NCBI GenBank assembly: GCA_039818285.1
Contig: JBCBUE010000001.1
Location: forward strand, 51,508-115,507
DNA length: 64,000 bases
Direction: 5' to 3'
From: JBCBUE01 sp039818285
GTDB taxonomy: Bacteria; Planctomycetota; Phycisphaerae; Phycisphaerales; Phycisphaeraceae
Position 1 is the first letter of the stretch; every line of letters begins with the position of its first letter. The position numbers and the translations under genes are program-made. Positions 17,924-27,512 of this stretch are shown in pieces. Under the pieces are notes generated by a model, which saw only the letters and a list, made by a program, of their open reading frames with translations, searched no databases and was not told the origin of the DNA.

Positions 17924-19183
17924 ATGAGGCATCTTCACTCTATTTTCAGATTAGAAGATGATGCAATAATGGAACCAAGAATGACTTACAAACGATACAG
18001 TTTAAGAAATGAACGAATGGCCCGGATAAAACAAATTATCAGAGATGAAATCACGAGCGAGCTAAAGCAAATCAACACAGGCAAGAAAGATCTTTCTAAC
18101 TACGAGAAATGGTATATTGCGAAATTTGTAGTTAGCCTTTTGACTCCACCCGCGTTGCTATTGAGCGTCGCAACTTTTGCGATTGGATTCTACTTTCAAC
18201 ATGCCATTTATGATGACGCTTACAGTGACGCCTACCTTGCTGCAACAGAAAAAGCAAACGAAACTGTTCTGGAAACACGGACAACCGCTATTGAATTAGA
18301 TTTGGAAGTTCAAAAGGCAAAGAAAGAACTAGAAGAAATCGGCAAACTAGTCAAAGTAACTGAAGGAGATATCAACAACTTAAAAAAACGAGCAGAAGCA
18401 GGGGTCGAAGCGATTTTTGGTGTAGACGTCGATGCTTTTGCGGATATCGTAGCTGAAACACCTCAAATTCGTAGTATGCAACAAGACATACGCTCAGTGG
18501 TACTAGATGAAGTATCGCGTAGTGTAGCGAAGACCACATTAGAAATGAACTCGAAAATTGCAGCCCTTGAAGACAACACAACAAAGGCTTCAATGACGAT
18601 TGCGGACTTGAAGTTCGCGACTGAAGCGAGTGGCGAAAAGATCGGCGTTGTCAGTAGCCAAATCGATAAACTATTCAGGGGTGAAGCCAGTCTGCCGAAA
18701 CTAAAGATCGGTGATTATGTTTGGATTGGCGCCAACGAACAATCCGGCGGCTTCCTGACAATTCTTGGAACCCAGGGAAATAGAGCCGTTTCGCTGACCA
18801 GTCAGGACGGGGACGGTCGGATTTCAGTAGCGTATCGCTCGGGTTCACCCGCTATCGAAATCGGTCCCGGGGGCAACCCACAACGAAGCATCATTGAACT
18901 AAGTAACTTGTCAGGAGATACTTCGGTCCAGATTGACGGCAGTGCTGAACCAGGATTTTCCGTATATCGGGCTGATGGCAATCGCATTGCATATTTAGGT
19001 GACTATGAGATTCCTCATGCAATTGGAGACGGGTCGACGATTCATCCAGCACTTCGACTAAAGCACAGCCAAGGCCAATACGAAAACTTAATCGCTGAGC
19101 TCAGCCCTGGCAGGAAATGGCCGGCGAAAGCGGATGATTTTCGCTCCAGGTTGCTTGAACCAATACAAATCCCGTCGCAGTAA
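17924..19183 (+). CDS. AT-rich unknown membrane-anchored coiled-coil protein
   Basis: A 419-residue protein I do not recognise. Residues 25-60 are charged and cytoplasmic in character, 65-90 form one strong membrane helix (around LLTPPALLLSVATFAIGFYF), and 100-260 are heptad-rich with many E/K, a likely coiled coil. The last 150 residues contain beta-type repeats with G-D/N turns (for example GGFLTILGTQGNRAVSLTSQ and FSVYRADGNRIAYLGDY). Base composition and codon use are much more AT-rich than all neighbours, pointing to recent transfer. Starts at 17969 and 17981 (the latter preceded by GGAA) are alternatives. A surface fibre or sensor is possible; no function is claimed. Confidence 0.75.
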   Translation: MRHLHSIFRLEDDAIMEPRMTYKRYSLRNERMARIKQIIRDEITSELKQINTGKKDLSNYEKWYIAKFVVSLLTPPALLLSVATFAIGFYFQHAIYDDAYSDAYLAATEKANETVLETRTTAIELDLEVQKAKKELEEIGKLVKVTEGDINNLKKRAEAGVEAIFGVDVDAFADIVAETPQIRSMQQDIRSVVLDEVSRSVAKTTLEMNSKIAALEDNTTKASMTIADLKFATEASGEKIGVVSSQIDKLFRGEASLPKLKIGDYVWIGANEQSGGFLTILGTQGNRAVSLTSQDGDGRISVAYRSGSPAIEIGPGGNPQRSIIELSNLSGDTSVQIDGSAEPGFSVYRADGNRIAYLGDYEIPHAIGDGSTIHPALRLKHSQGQYENLIAELSPGRKWPAKADDFRSRLLEPIQIPSQ

Positions 19184-19212
19184 AATATATGTGCTGACGC
19201 GACAGGTTGCGT

Positions 19213-20610
19213 TTAGTGCCCGTGATCCACCTCACCCAACTTCGGCGTCAGCTCGCCCAGCAACGCCTTCAGCGTCGCGTCGTCTTTGGCCTCGGCGTTC
19301 AGGCGTAGCAGGGGCTCAGTGTTCGACGCGCGGACGTTGAACCACCAGCCCTTGCTCTTGAAGCAGTCGAGGGTGACGCCGTCGAGTTCGAGGACGCTGT
19401 CGGCTTCGGGGCCGTATTCGTCCTTGAGGCCTTGCATGATGCCGGCCTTATCCTCGGCGACGAAGTTGATTTCGCCAGACTGGGGGTACTTGCGGAAGGG
19501 GGCGATCTGGTCGTAGAGGGCGGCGCTGCCCTGGGCGAGGACGGTGAGGGCGACGGCCAGGGTGATGGCGCCGGAGTCGGCGTAGCTGTTGTTGCGGAAG
19601 TAGAAGTGGCCGGAGAGCTCGCCGCCGAAAACGGCGTCGTTCTCGCGGAGATTGGCCTTGAGGTTGACGTGGCCGACCTTGGAGACGACGGGCTTGCCGC
19701 CGAGGGCGACAACGGTTTCCTCGACGACCTTGGAAGAGCGCAAGTCGTACACGATCGACAGCGGCTTGCCGGCGATCTTGTCTTCCTCGGCGAAGTGGCC
19801 GGCGAGCCAGGCGGTGAGGTGGTCGCAGCCGATGATGTGGCCCTGGTTGTCGACGAGCATGCAGCGGTCGGCGTCGCCGTCGAAGCAGGCGCCGAGGTCG
19901 CAGTTGTGTTTCTTGACGCCGTCGATGGTCGGCTGCATGTTCTCGGCAACCAGCGGGTTGGGCTCGTGGACCCACTGATCGGTGAATTCGAAGTTCTCTT
20001 TGATGATGGTGAGGTTGGGGATGCCGTCGAAGACCTTGGGGACCATGGCGGTGGCGCAGCCGTTGGAGGCGTCGACGTAGACCTTCAAGGGGCGGGGCAG
20101 GGGGGACATGAACCCGCGGATGTGCTGGATGTACTCGTCCCAGAGGTCGGCGGTGGTGAGCGTGCCGGTGGGTTCGGGCTTGTCGTCGCCGAGGGCCTCG
20201 GCGAGCTTCTGGATATCGGCCAGGCCGGTGTCGCGGCCGATGGGCTTGGCGCCGTCGCCGGAGAGCTTGTAGCCGATGTACTCGATGGGGTTGTGGGAAG
20301 CGGTGCACTGGACGCCGCCGAGGGCGCCGGGGGTGTGGGGGATGGCGAAGTAGAGGAAGGAGGTGTCGGCGAGGCCGAAGTTGACGACGTCGAGCCCCTC
20401 GGCGAGGACGCCGTCGATGAAGGCTTTCTGCATCGAGGGGGCGGAGGGCCGATGGTCGTGGGTGGTGAGGAAGGTCTTGCCGGCGGTGTCGCCTTGCTGC
20501 TTGAACCACTGGGCGGTGGCGCGGCCGATCTTGTAGCCGAGGTCTTCGTTGAGGGGCTGGGGGTAGGTCTGTCGGACGTCGTAGGCCTTGAAGACTTGGG
20601 CGAGGGTCAT
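19213..20610 (-). CDS. phosphomannomutase/phosphoglucomutase
   Basis: A 465-residue hexose-phosphate mutase interconverting the 6- and 1-phosphates of mannose or glucose, feeding nucleotide-sugar synthesis. It carries the phospho-serine loop CTASHNP (S105), the metal loop CFDGDADRCML and a C-terminal phosphate-binding region with RASNTEPLLRL. The ATG at 20610 starts at MTLAQVFKAYD, where homology begins; an upstream proline-rich extension is unlikely to be translated. No clear ribosome-binding site is visible. Substrate preference cannot be told from sequence. Confidence 0.92.
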   Translation of the reverse strand: MTLAQVFKAYDVRQTYPQPLNEDLGYKIGRATAQWFKQQGDTAGKTFLTTHDHRPSAPSMQKAFIDGVLAEGLDVVNFGLADTSFLYFAIPHTPGALGGVQCTASHNPIEYIGYKLSGDGAKPIGRDTGLADIQKLAEALGDDKPEPTGTLTTADLWDEYIQHIRGFMSPLPRPLKVYVDASNGCATAMVPKVFDGIPNLTIIKENFEFTDQWVHEPNPLVAENMQPTIDGVKKHNCDLGACFDGDADRCMLVDNQGHIIGCDHLTAWLAGHFAEEDKIAGKPLSIVYDLRSSKVVEETVVALGGKPVVSKVGHVNLKANLRENDAVFGGELSGHFYFRNNSYADSGAITLAVALTVLAQGSAALYDQIAPFRKYPQSGEINFVAEDKAGIMQGLKDEYGPEADSVLELDGVTLDCFKSKGWWFNVRASNTEPLLRLNAEAKDDATLKALLGELTPKLGEVDHGH

Positions 20611-20790
20611 GGGGGGGCTCGGGTCGGGGGGTGGGGGGTGGGGGGCGTGAGGTCGGGCGGGCATCATAAAGGGGGCGTGTTAGCCGCCGATCTTGACCGG
20701 CGTGGGCCGGGGTCGAGGCGGAACGCGCCGCCCCAGGGCGGCGGCGAATGGCCGGAATGGATCGTGAGACTGTTGCGTTAGCATGGTCGG

Positions 20791-21336
20791 ATGTTGAACG
20801 AAGGCAACGGGGCCGACGAGTCGTGGATCGAGACGCCCGAGGGGGGCGCGACGGTGGTGCGTGGCAGCCAGGTGGCGGACACGGCGCGGGTGGCGGTGGT
20901 GGTGGCGCGGTTCAACGAGTTTGTCACGCGGCACCTGCTGGCCGGGGCGATGGACGCGTGGCGGAGCGTTGGGGGCGTGGACGAGCGCGTGACCGTGGCG
21001 TGGGTGCCGGGGTCGGTGGAGCTGACGGCGACGGCCAAGAAGCTGGCGGACTCGGGGTGGCACGCGGTGGTCTGCCTGGGGTGCGTGATCCGCGGGGAGA
21101 CGGATCATTACGACCACGTCGTGGCGCAGTGCGCGGCGGGGGTGAAGGACGTGTCGGTGCAGACGGGGGTGCCTTGCGTGTTCGGGGTGCTGACCTGCGA
21201 CACGCTGGAGCAGGCGGTGCACCGAGCGGGGGCGAAGATGGGCAACGCCGGTCGGTCGGCGATGCTCACGGCCGTCGAGATGGCGAACCTGATGCGCGAG
21301 ATCGAGACCGCCGCGGGGCGGGAGGAGAACGGATGA
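20791..21336 (+). CDS. ribH: 6,7-dimethyl-8-ribityllumazine synthase
   Basis: RibH condenses the pyrimidine and butanone-phosphate precursors in the penultimate step of riboflavin synthesis. The 181-residue protein shows VARFNEFVTRHLLAGA, the VPGSVELTATAKKLA loop, VVCLGCVIRGETDHYDHV and GVPCVFGVLTCDTLEQA, all typical. The stop overlaps the nusB start (ATGA), the common ribH-nusB pairing. Confidence 0.96.
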   Translation: MLNEGNGADESWIETPEGGATVVRGSQVADTARVAVVVARFNEFVTRHLLAGAMDAWRSVGGVDERVTVAWVPGSVELTATAKKLADSGWHAVVCLGCVIRGETDHYDHVVAQCAAGVKDVSVQTGVPCVFGVLTCDTLEQAVHRAGAKMGNAGRSAMLTAVEMANLMREIETAAGREENG

Positions 21337-21866
21337 CCGCCGCGAGCACCCCCACGGCCGGCACCGGCAAGCGGCGCGACGTGCGCCGGCTGGCGATGCA
21401 GTTGCTGTACCAGATCGACGTGACCGGCGAGCTGGACCGGCAGGCGATCCTCGACAACGTCGACGCCGAGCACGACGCCAACGAAGCGGTGCGCGTCGAG
21501 GCGGTGGACCTGGCGCTGGCGGCGTGGGTGACGCACGGCACGGCCGACGAACGCGTCGCCGAGCTCGCGCCCGACTGGCCGACGCACCGCCAGCCGCCGG
21601 TGGACCGGGCGATCCTGCGCTTGGCGCACCACGAGATGGCGACCGGTCGCGTGCCGATCAAGGTGGCGATCAACGAGGCGGTCGAGCTGAGCAAGCAGTA
21701 CTGCGCCGAGCAGAGCCCGATGTTCGTCAACGGCGTGCTGGACAAGCTGGCCAGGCGGATGCGCGAGGCGGGGGAGGCGGCGGAAGACGGCGCGTCGGAC
21801 GCGGCGGCGAAGAATGACGCGACGAGCGAGCCGGACGGCTGGCTGGCCGACGCGGTGCGGGGATGA
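21333..21866 (+). CDS. nusB: transcription antitermination factor NusB
   Basis: A 177-residue NusB, an all-helical protein that with NusE binds boxA RNA in rRNA transcripts. Family features are RRLAMQLLYQIDVTGELD, the DWPTHRQPPVDRAILRLA segment and KVAINEAVELSKQYC followed by FVNGVLDKL. The N-terminus and the last 35 residues (Ala/Glu/Asp-rich) are variable tails. It overlaps ribH by four bases and is preceded by GGAGG. Confidence 0.93.
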   Translation: MTAASTPTAGTGKRRDVRRLAMQLLYQIDVTGELDRQAILDNVDAEHDANEAVRVEAVDLALAAWVTHGTADERVAELAPDWPTHRQPPVDRAILRLAHHEMATGRVPIKVAINEAVELSKQYCAEQSPMFVNGVLDKLARRMREAGEAAEDGASDAAAKNDATSEPDGWLADAVRG

Positions 21867-22496
21867 TCAAGCAGTGGCCGGGGTGTCGGGGATCGGCTCG
21901 CCGCATTCCGGGCAGGCGTCGGCGGCCGTGCCGCGCAGGTTGTAGCCGCATCGTGAGCAGATACGGGCTGCGGCTAGTGTGCAGCAGAAACGACGCAATG
22001 CGACTCGCCGAACAAGCTGGCCGATCAACAAAAGCACCAATACGGCACTCGTTACAACCGCCAGGAAACCCACGACGAAGATCCAGGTTATTCTTGGAAT
22101 CTCGGGCGATACAACCAGCCCGATGACGGATAAGGCCGGTCAGGTGAAGCCTATCAACGCAAGGGTTATCGCAGGCGCGAAGGGTGCGAGCCCAAGATAC
22201 CGTCGGGCCGAGACGGGGCTGTCGCGCCATCGCATGTGCTTGAGGTTTCCAGCTACGACTGGCGGCGCGATGAAGCTGCACCAGACAAAGATCAGCAGAC
22301 AACTGATGGCGATGCTTAAGATCCCCGTGTCAACCATCGATTTGATCAGGCCGCTTGCTCCGATCGGATACGCCCGACCTACCAAGAATGCAGCCAAGAA
22401 ACACGCAGCCGGGATTACCGTCATTCCCACCAGTAAAACGATGGCAACCCATTGAACCCATGATTTGAACAGGTTGGCCTTACCCGGTTCCGGCAT
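21867..22496 (-). pseudogene. membrane/zinc-ribbon protein broken by in-frame TGA
   Basis: The frame starts at MPEPGKANLF (22496) and encodes several membrane helices, then meets TGA at 22140-22142 after ...ITLALIGFT. Without any frame change the following codons continue with another membrane helix (FLAVVTSAVLVLLLIGQLV) and a C-terminal zinc ribbon, CSRCGYNLRG...CPECGEPIP. The same layout, helices then ribbon, is intact in the gene at 43420-44151. So this looks like one gene of about 209 codons with a nonsense mutation. Two separate genes (118 residues, and 68 residues from a GTG at 22073) are the alternative. Confidence 0.65.
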
Positions 22497-22609
22497 TGGG
22501 TGAGCGTAACCGCGGCGAAGCCGCGTCGCTGGGTGTTTGCCGTAACGGATATCCGAGGCGGCGCTGCTGTCCTCGACTTGATGGGTTGAGCCGAGCTTCC
22601 GTGGGGAGC

Positions 22610-25438
22610 TCAGGCGTAAGGCCCCGCCGTGCGATAGGCGAGCTTCACCTTCGTCGGCAGCTTGCCGTGTTCGTCGAACAGGGTCAGCGTGTTCGGGCGG
22701 TCGGTGTGCAGCCAGGGCTCCGGGAGGTAGATCAGCGACTGAGGGGGGACGGCCTTGCCGGTGGCGGTGGCGACGAAGTAGCGGCCGAGGTTGTGGCCGT
22801 TGAGGTAGGCCTGGCCCTTGGAGAGGCCGCGGAGGTCGGCGTAGAGCGGGGTGTCGATCGTGGGGGCGGTGGCGAGGTCGAAGGTGGTGCGGTACCAGGC
22901 GGGCAGGGCGGGCGTGGCCTTGGGCATCGGGGCAAACTGGTCGTGAGCGGGGACGGTCCACTTGGCGAACTTCCACTGGCCCTTGCTGGTGACGCTGGTC
23001 TCGCAGCGGAAGAGGCGGATGTGGTTAGCGGGCTTGGCCTTGGGGTCGAGGTGGTCGTAGAGGGCGAGGGTGACCGTGTTGGTGCCGGATGAGAAGGGCT
23101 CGTTGCCCGGGGTGAGCAGCAGGCGGAGCGAGGCGAGCCCGGCGTCGGCGTGGGCGACGAGGGCGACGGGCTGGTCGTTGATCAGCAGCACCGCGTCCTG
23201 CGGGAACGCGCGGACGTCGAGGATCATCGGCTTGCGGCCGGTGGCCTTGATCGTGAACGACACGTGGTCGGCCGGCGGGCGGTCGCCGAAGCGGCGTTGG
23301 GCGACATAGCCGTCGAGCTCGAACGGGTCGGGCGCGATGGCCGGCGTGACCTCGAGCTTCGGCAGCTTGACCGGGCTGACGTGGTAGAGGTGCGACGCGA
23401 GGCCCTTGGTGTCTTTGCCGACGTACTGGCCGTAGTTGAACCGTCCGAGATTGTCGGCGAGCACGACGGCGTCGTCGCCGAGCTTCAGGGCTTTGGGCTC
23501 GTCGTCGGCGCCGGGCCCCTTGCCCAGCGTGGCGACGAACCTGCCGTCGGAGTAGACGTGCAGCCGATCGCCGGCGTCGGGCGCGAGCAGCGGCAGCGCG
23601 GGGTCGTGGCCGGACAGGGGGACGCGGTACCAGCCGTAGCCGAACGGCGTGCCGAGGCGCTCGAGCGTCTGCGGGCCGTCGATCGGCTGATACGCCTCGT
23701 CGGTCCCGTCGATCAGCCCGGGCAGCGTGGCGTGCTGCCAGGCGTCGAGCCGCGGCGCGGCCGGGGGCTTGGGCGCGGCCTGACGCGACTCGGTGATCCG
23801 GCCGTCCAGGTCGACCGCCACGCACCGGGCGTACCCGGCCGCCGCGACCGGCTTGCCCGAGTCGTCCAGCCGATCGACCCCGACGTACAGCCCCGGCCCG
23901 CCCGGCAGCGCGTGCTCGGCCAGCGCCTCGTTCAGCACCACCACCACGACCTCGCCCACCGTCGCCACCGCCGGCTTCTTGCCCGTCGGCACCGTCACCG
24001 CCAGGGGCGTCCCGTCGATCGACACCAGCCCTTCGGCCCCCGCCGGCCCGAACAGCACCAGCAGCCGGCGCCCCACGAACGCCATCGGGCTCAGGTTCGT
24101 GTAATCCAGCGTCGCTACGCCGCCCAGGTTCGCGTCCCGCACCACCCACTGCGCCCGCCGCTTCATCAGCGGCACCGGCAGCGACCGCCCGTCGGGCAGC
24201 AGCAGCTCGACCGTCCCCGCCTGCGGCCGCTCGTCCTGCAGCAGGAACGTCGCCGACCCCTGCGACCCCCGCACCTCCGTCACCGACACCGGGTGCCGAC
24301 CCTCGTTGGGGCTCACCGCCGTCGGCTGAAACGCCGGGTCGGCCGTGGCGAAGATCGACCCGAAGTGCGAGGCGAAGGTCATCAACGGCCGCAGCGCCCG
24401 CAGCTTGGGCGTCGCCCCGCCGTGCTCGTTGAGCGGCGCGTCGTAGTCGTAGGACTGGGTCATGAACGTCGCGTCGCTGCCGACGGTGCGTCCGCCGAAG
24501 AACCCGAAGTTCGACCCGCCGAAGAACATGTAGAGGTTGGGCATCGCGCCGGTCGCGAGGATGGACGCGAGGCGGTAGAGCGTGAGCTGGGTGTCGCGCG
24601 TGTCGTGCGGCTGGCCCCAGGCGTCGAACCAGCCGGGCCAGAACTCGGTCACGAGGCGCGGCGCGTCGGGCTGCACGGCGGCGAGCTGGCGGGTGTCGGC
24701 GGCGAGGTGGGCCGCGCCGTTCCAGGTGTCGATCGTGCCGTCGATCCGCTGCCAGAGGTTGTTGCAGTTGTTCAGCGGGGTGTCGCAGCCGTTCTCGCGG
24801 AGGTAGCGGCGGAGCTCGACGAGGTAAGCGTCGTGCTGGGCGGGGTGGTGGCTGAACCACTCGTTCTCGACCTGGGTGAGCAGGATCGGCCCGCCGGCCC
24901 CGCCGCCGAAGCCGCCCGCCGGGTCGCCGGGCGTCGGCGCGGGGTGCACCGCCGGCCGCCCGTCCCCCGCCGCAGGCCGCGTCGCCTGCAGGTCGGCCAC
25001 CTGGGCCATCACCGCCGCCAGGTACCGCGAGCAGGCCTCCAGGAAACGCGGGTCGCCCTGCCGCAGCTTCACCTCGACGGGGTCGCCCTTGCGCTCGTGG
25101 TTCACCGCCCGCAGCCACGGCGGCAGCCCGCCCTGGTCCCACTCGGCGCAGACAAACGGCCCCGGCCGCAGGATGCACCACATCCCCTCCTGGCCGATCA
25201 GTTCCACGAAGTGCCTCAGGTCCAGGTCACCCTCGAAGTCGAACTTGCCCGGCGCCGGCTCGTGGGCGTTCCAGAAGACGTAGGTCTCGATGCAGTTCAG
25301 CCCGGCCTGCTTGGCCGCCCGGATCCGGGATCGCCACAGCTCACGGGGGACGCGGGGGTAGTGGATGGCGCCGGAGACCAGCCAGAGCCGCCGGCCGTCG
25401 ATGAGGAACGAGTGCTTATCGAGCGTGATGTTGGGCAT
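22610..25438 (-). CDS. beta-galactosidase, glycoside hydrolase family 35
   Basis: A 942-residue GH35 enzyme that removes terminal beta-galactose. The barrel domain (about 1-330) has LVSGAIHYPRVPRELWRSRI, the family signature GGPILLTQVENEW with the acid/base at E193, and the nucleophile candidate E265 in LVTEFWPGWFDAWG. MFFGGSNFGFFGG follows. The remaining 600 residues are beta-rich modules including jelly-roll segments near the C-terminus (ADLRGLSKGQAYLNGHNLGR). No signal peptide is evident, so it may act in the cytoplasm on imported oligosaccharides. The ATG at 25438 begins at MPNITLDKHSF. Confidence 0.92.
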   Translation of the reverse strand: MPNITLDKHSFLIDGRRLWLVSGAIHYPRVPRELWRSRIRAAKQAGLNCIETYVFWNAHEPAPGKFDFEGDLDLRHFVELIGQEGMWCILRPGPFVCAEWDQGGLPPWLRAVNHERKGDPVEVKLRQGDPRFLEACSRYLAAVMAQVADLQATRPAAGDGRPAVHPAPTPGDPAGGFGGGAGGPILLTQVENEWFSHHPAQHDAYLVELRRYLRENGCDTPLNNCNNLWQRIDGTIDTWNGAAHLAADTRQLAAVQPDAPRLVTEFWPGWFDAWGQPHDTRDTQLTLYRLASILATGAMPNLYMFFGGSNFGFFGGRTVGSDATFMTQSYDYDAPLNEHGGATPKLRALRPLMTFASHFGSIFATADPAFQPTAVSPNEGRHPVSVTEVRGSQGSATFLLQDERPQAGTVELLLPDGRSLPVPLMKRRAQWVVRDANLGGVATLDYTNLSPMAFVGRRLLVLFGPAGAEGLVSIDGTPLAVTVPTGKKPAVATVGEVVVVVLNEALAEHALPGGPGLYVGVDRLDDSGKPVAAAGYARCVAVDLDGRITESRQAAPKPPAAPRLDAWQHATLPGLIDGTDEAYQPIDGPQTLERLGTPFGYGWYRVPLSGHDPALPLLAPDAGDRLHVYSDGRFVATLGKGPGADDEPKALKLGDDAVVLADNLGRFNYGQYVGKDTKGLASHLYHVSPVKLPKLEVTPAIAPDPFELDGYVAQRRFGDRPPADHVSFTIKATGRKPMILDVRAFPQDAVLLINDQPVALVAHADAGLASLRLLLTPGNEPFSSGTNTVTLALYDHLDPKAKPANHIRLFRCETSVTSKGQWKFAKWTVPAHDQFAPMPKATPALPAWYRTTFDLATAPTIDTPLYADLRGLSKGQAYLNGHNLGRYFVATATGKAVPPQSLIYLPEPWLHTDRPNTLTLFDEHGKLPTKVKLAYRTAGPYA

Positions 25439-25552
25439 GATGGGGGGCGGCGCCGCGAAAAGGGGGCGATTGTGCGGGCCGGCGGGCCGCATTATGCGCA
25501 TCGGGGGCGGTTCTGCCGGGTCGCGGGGCGTCGGACCGATATGCTGTGCGAC

Positions 25553-27367
25553 ATGCGGCGGGCGCTCGTGCACATCGCGGCGGGGGGGACGGTTCTTGCG
25601 GCGATCGGCTGCGCGAGCCCGCTGACCGAGTTGGACCGCGAGGTCGACCGCCTCGTCGAGGCCCGCCAGGCCATGGCTTTGAGCGAATCCGGGCAGGTCG
25701 GGGTGGACGCCGGCTCGCCGGCCGAGTTCGCCGACAACGCCGAGGGCGTCTATCAGCCCGACCCGGCCACCGTCAGCCCCGGGGTCGATGAACTGCCCGC
25801 CCGGCTGGGCGACCCCGGCGCCATCGCCGCCGCGGCCGACGCCGGCGAGGAGATCGTCCAGGACGTCGGCGAGCCCGTCGTCTTCGACCTTCCCCAGCTG
25901 CTCACCTACGCCATCGAGCACGCCCCCGAGTACCGCAACGAGAAGGAGCGGCTGTTCCTCACGACGCTCAGCCTGATCGTCGAGCGCCACCTGTGGGGCC
26001 CCCGCTTCTTCAGCACCATCACCGGCAGCGTCAGCGGCACGCCCGAGGCCGGCGACTTCGACCAGGTGGCCGACATCGTCGGCGACCTCCGCGCCACCCA
26101 GCGCCTGCCCTACGGCGGCGACGTCTCGGTCGGCGCCCTCGTGGAGTACACCCGACTGCTCCAGCAGGAGGTCGGCACCGGCGGGGCGCTCGACGAGAAG
26201 GACTTCGCCTCCCTGTCGTTCACCGGTTCGTTCAACCTCCCGCTGCTGCGCGGCGCCGGCATGGTCGCCCGCGAGTCGCTGATCCAGGCCGAACGCAACC
26301 TGATCTACGAGGTCCGCGGCTTCGAGCGGTTCCGCCGCGAGTTCTTCGTCAGCCTGGCGTCGGACTACTTCGAGCTGATCCTCCGCCAGCAGCAGATCGA
26401 GAACCGTGAGCAGCAGGTCGAGAGCCTGGAGCGGCTGCGCGACCGCTTTGAGGCGCTAGCCGATGCCGGCCGCGAACCATTTTTCGAGGCCGAGCGCTCC
26501 GAGTCGAACGTGCTGTCGGCGCGGTCTCAGCTGAACTCCGATCTCGACCGCTACCAGGCCGAGCTCGACTCGCTCAAGCTGCGGATTGGGCTGGACACGC
26601 AGCGGCCGTTGGAGATCGTGCCGGTTGAGATCGAGGTGCCCGTGCCGGCGCTCGAATCGCGAACCGCCATCGACGCCGGGCTGGCGTATCGGCTGGACCT
26701 GCAGACGCAGCGCGACCGCATCGACGACGCCGTCCGCGACGTGCGCATCGCCAACAACGGCCTGCTGCCCGACCTCGACGCCTTCGGCAACGTCCGGATC
26801 CCCGCCGCCGGCGACATCTTCGACGAGGGCGTCGAGCTCGACGCCGGCCAAGGCGACTATCGCGCCGGCCTGCGGTTCGACGCCCCGCTGGACCGCAAGA
26901 TCGAGTGGACCGCCTATCGCCGGGCCCTGATCGACCTTGAGCGCTCCCGCCGATCGACCGCCGTGCTCGAGGACCGCGTGGCCCTTCAGGTCCGCGACTC
27001 GATCCGCCAGATCGAGCAGGCCGAGATCAACCTGCGGCTGCAGGAACGCAACGTCGAGATCAACGAGCGCCGCCTGATCTCGGTGCGACTGCGCGAGCGG
27101 TCGCTGGGCCCGCGCGACGTGATCGAGGCCCAGGAAGACCTGGTGGACGCCCAGAACGAGCGAGATTCGCGGATCCGCGACCTGCGGCTGAACGTGCTGA
27201 ATTTCCTGCTGGACACCGGCCAGATGCGGGTCGCCGCGGACGGCCGCTGGCTGCCGCCGGCGATGCTGGTGCCCCTGCCGCCGGAGCCCGCTGAGGCCCC
27301 CGCGGCGGCCGCGAAAGCCCGGATCGAGCCGGTCGAGACCCCCGACGCGGGCCGTCAACCCGGCTAA
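25553..27367 (+). CDS. TolC-like outer-membrane efflux lipoprotein
   Basis: A 604-residue outer-membrane channel of the TolC type. It has a lipoprotein signal ending LAAIGC, then a linker and the helical barrel region (about 110-560) with long heptad-rich segments such as ENREQQVESLERLRDRFEAL, and DLVDAQNERDSRIRDLRLNV in the second half. It is followed 145 bp later by a HlyD-type adaptor gene. An upstream in-frame ATG at 25541 is an alternative start. The matching inner-membrane pump is not next to it. Confidence 0.82.
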   Translation: MRRALVHIAAGGTVLAAIGCASPLTELDREVDRLVEARQAMALSESGQVGVDAGSPAEFADNAEGVYQPDPATVSPGVDELPARLGDPGAIAAAADAGEEIVQDVGEPVVFDLPQLLTYAIEHAPEYRNEKERLFLTTLSLIVERHLWGPRFFSTITGSVSGTPEAGDFDQVADIVGDLRATQRLPYGGDVSVGALVEYTRLLQQEVGTGGALDEKDFASLSFTGSFNLPLLRGAGMVARESLIQAERNLIYEVRGFERFRREFFVSLASDYFELILRQQQIENREQQVESLERLRDRFEALADAGREPFFEAERSESNVLSARSQLNSDLDRYQAELDSLKLRIGLDTQRPLEIVPVEIEVPVPALESRTAIDAGLAYRLDLQTQRDRIDDAVRDVRIANNGLLPDLDAFGNVRIPAAGDIFDEGVELDAGQGDYRAGLRFDAPLDRKIEWTAYRRALIDLERSRRSTAVLEDRVALQVRDSIRQIEQAEINLRLQERNVEINERRLISVRLRERSLGPRDVIEAQEDLVDAQNERDSRIRDLRLNVLNFLLDTGQMRVAADGRWLPPAMLVPLPPEPAEAPAAAAKARIEPVETPDAGRQPG

Positions 27368-27512
27368 TCGATCCCAACTCGCAGTCGTTTTTTTCGTCGC
27401 CAATCGGCCAGATCGGTCGATCCAAGGCCTCGAAGGTGAGTAACATAGACCCCGGGTGGCGGGTCCGGATTTGCGACACACGATTCAAGCCTTCGGGCGG
27501 AGACGGTTCATC

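Noticed and set aside
23150..25552. Upstream extension of the TolC-like frame across the GH35 gene
   Set aside because: It is antisense to a clear GH35 enzyme; the lipoprotein signal marks the real start at 25553.
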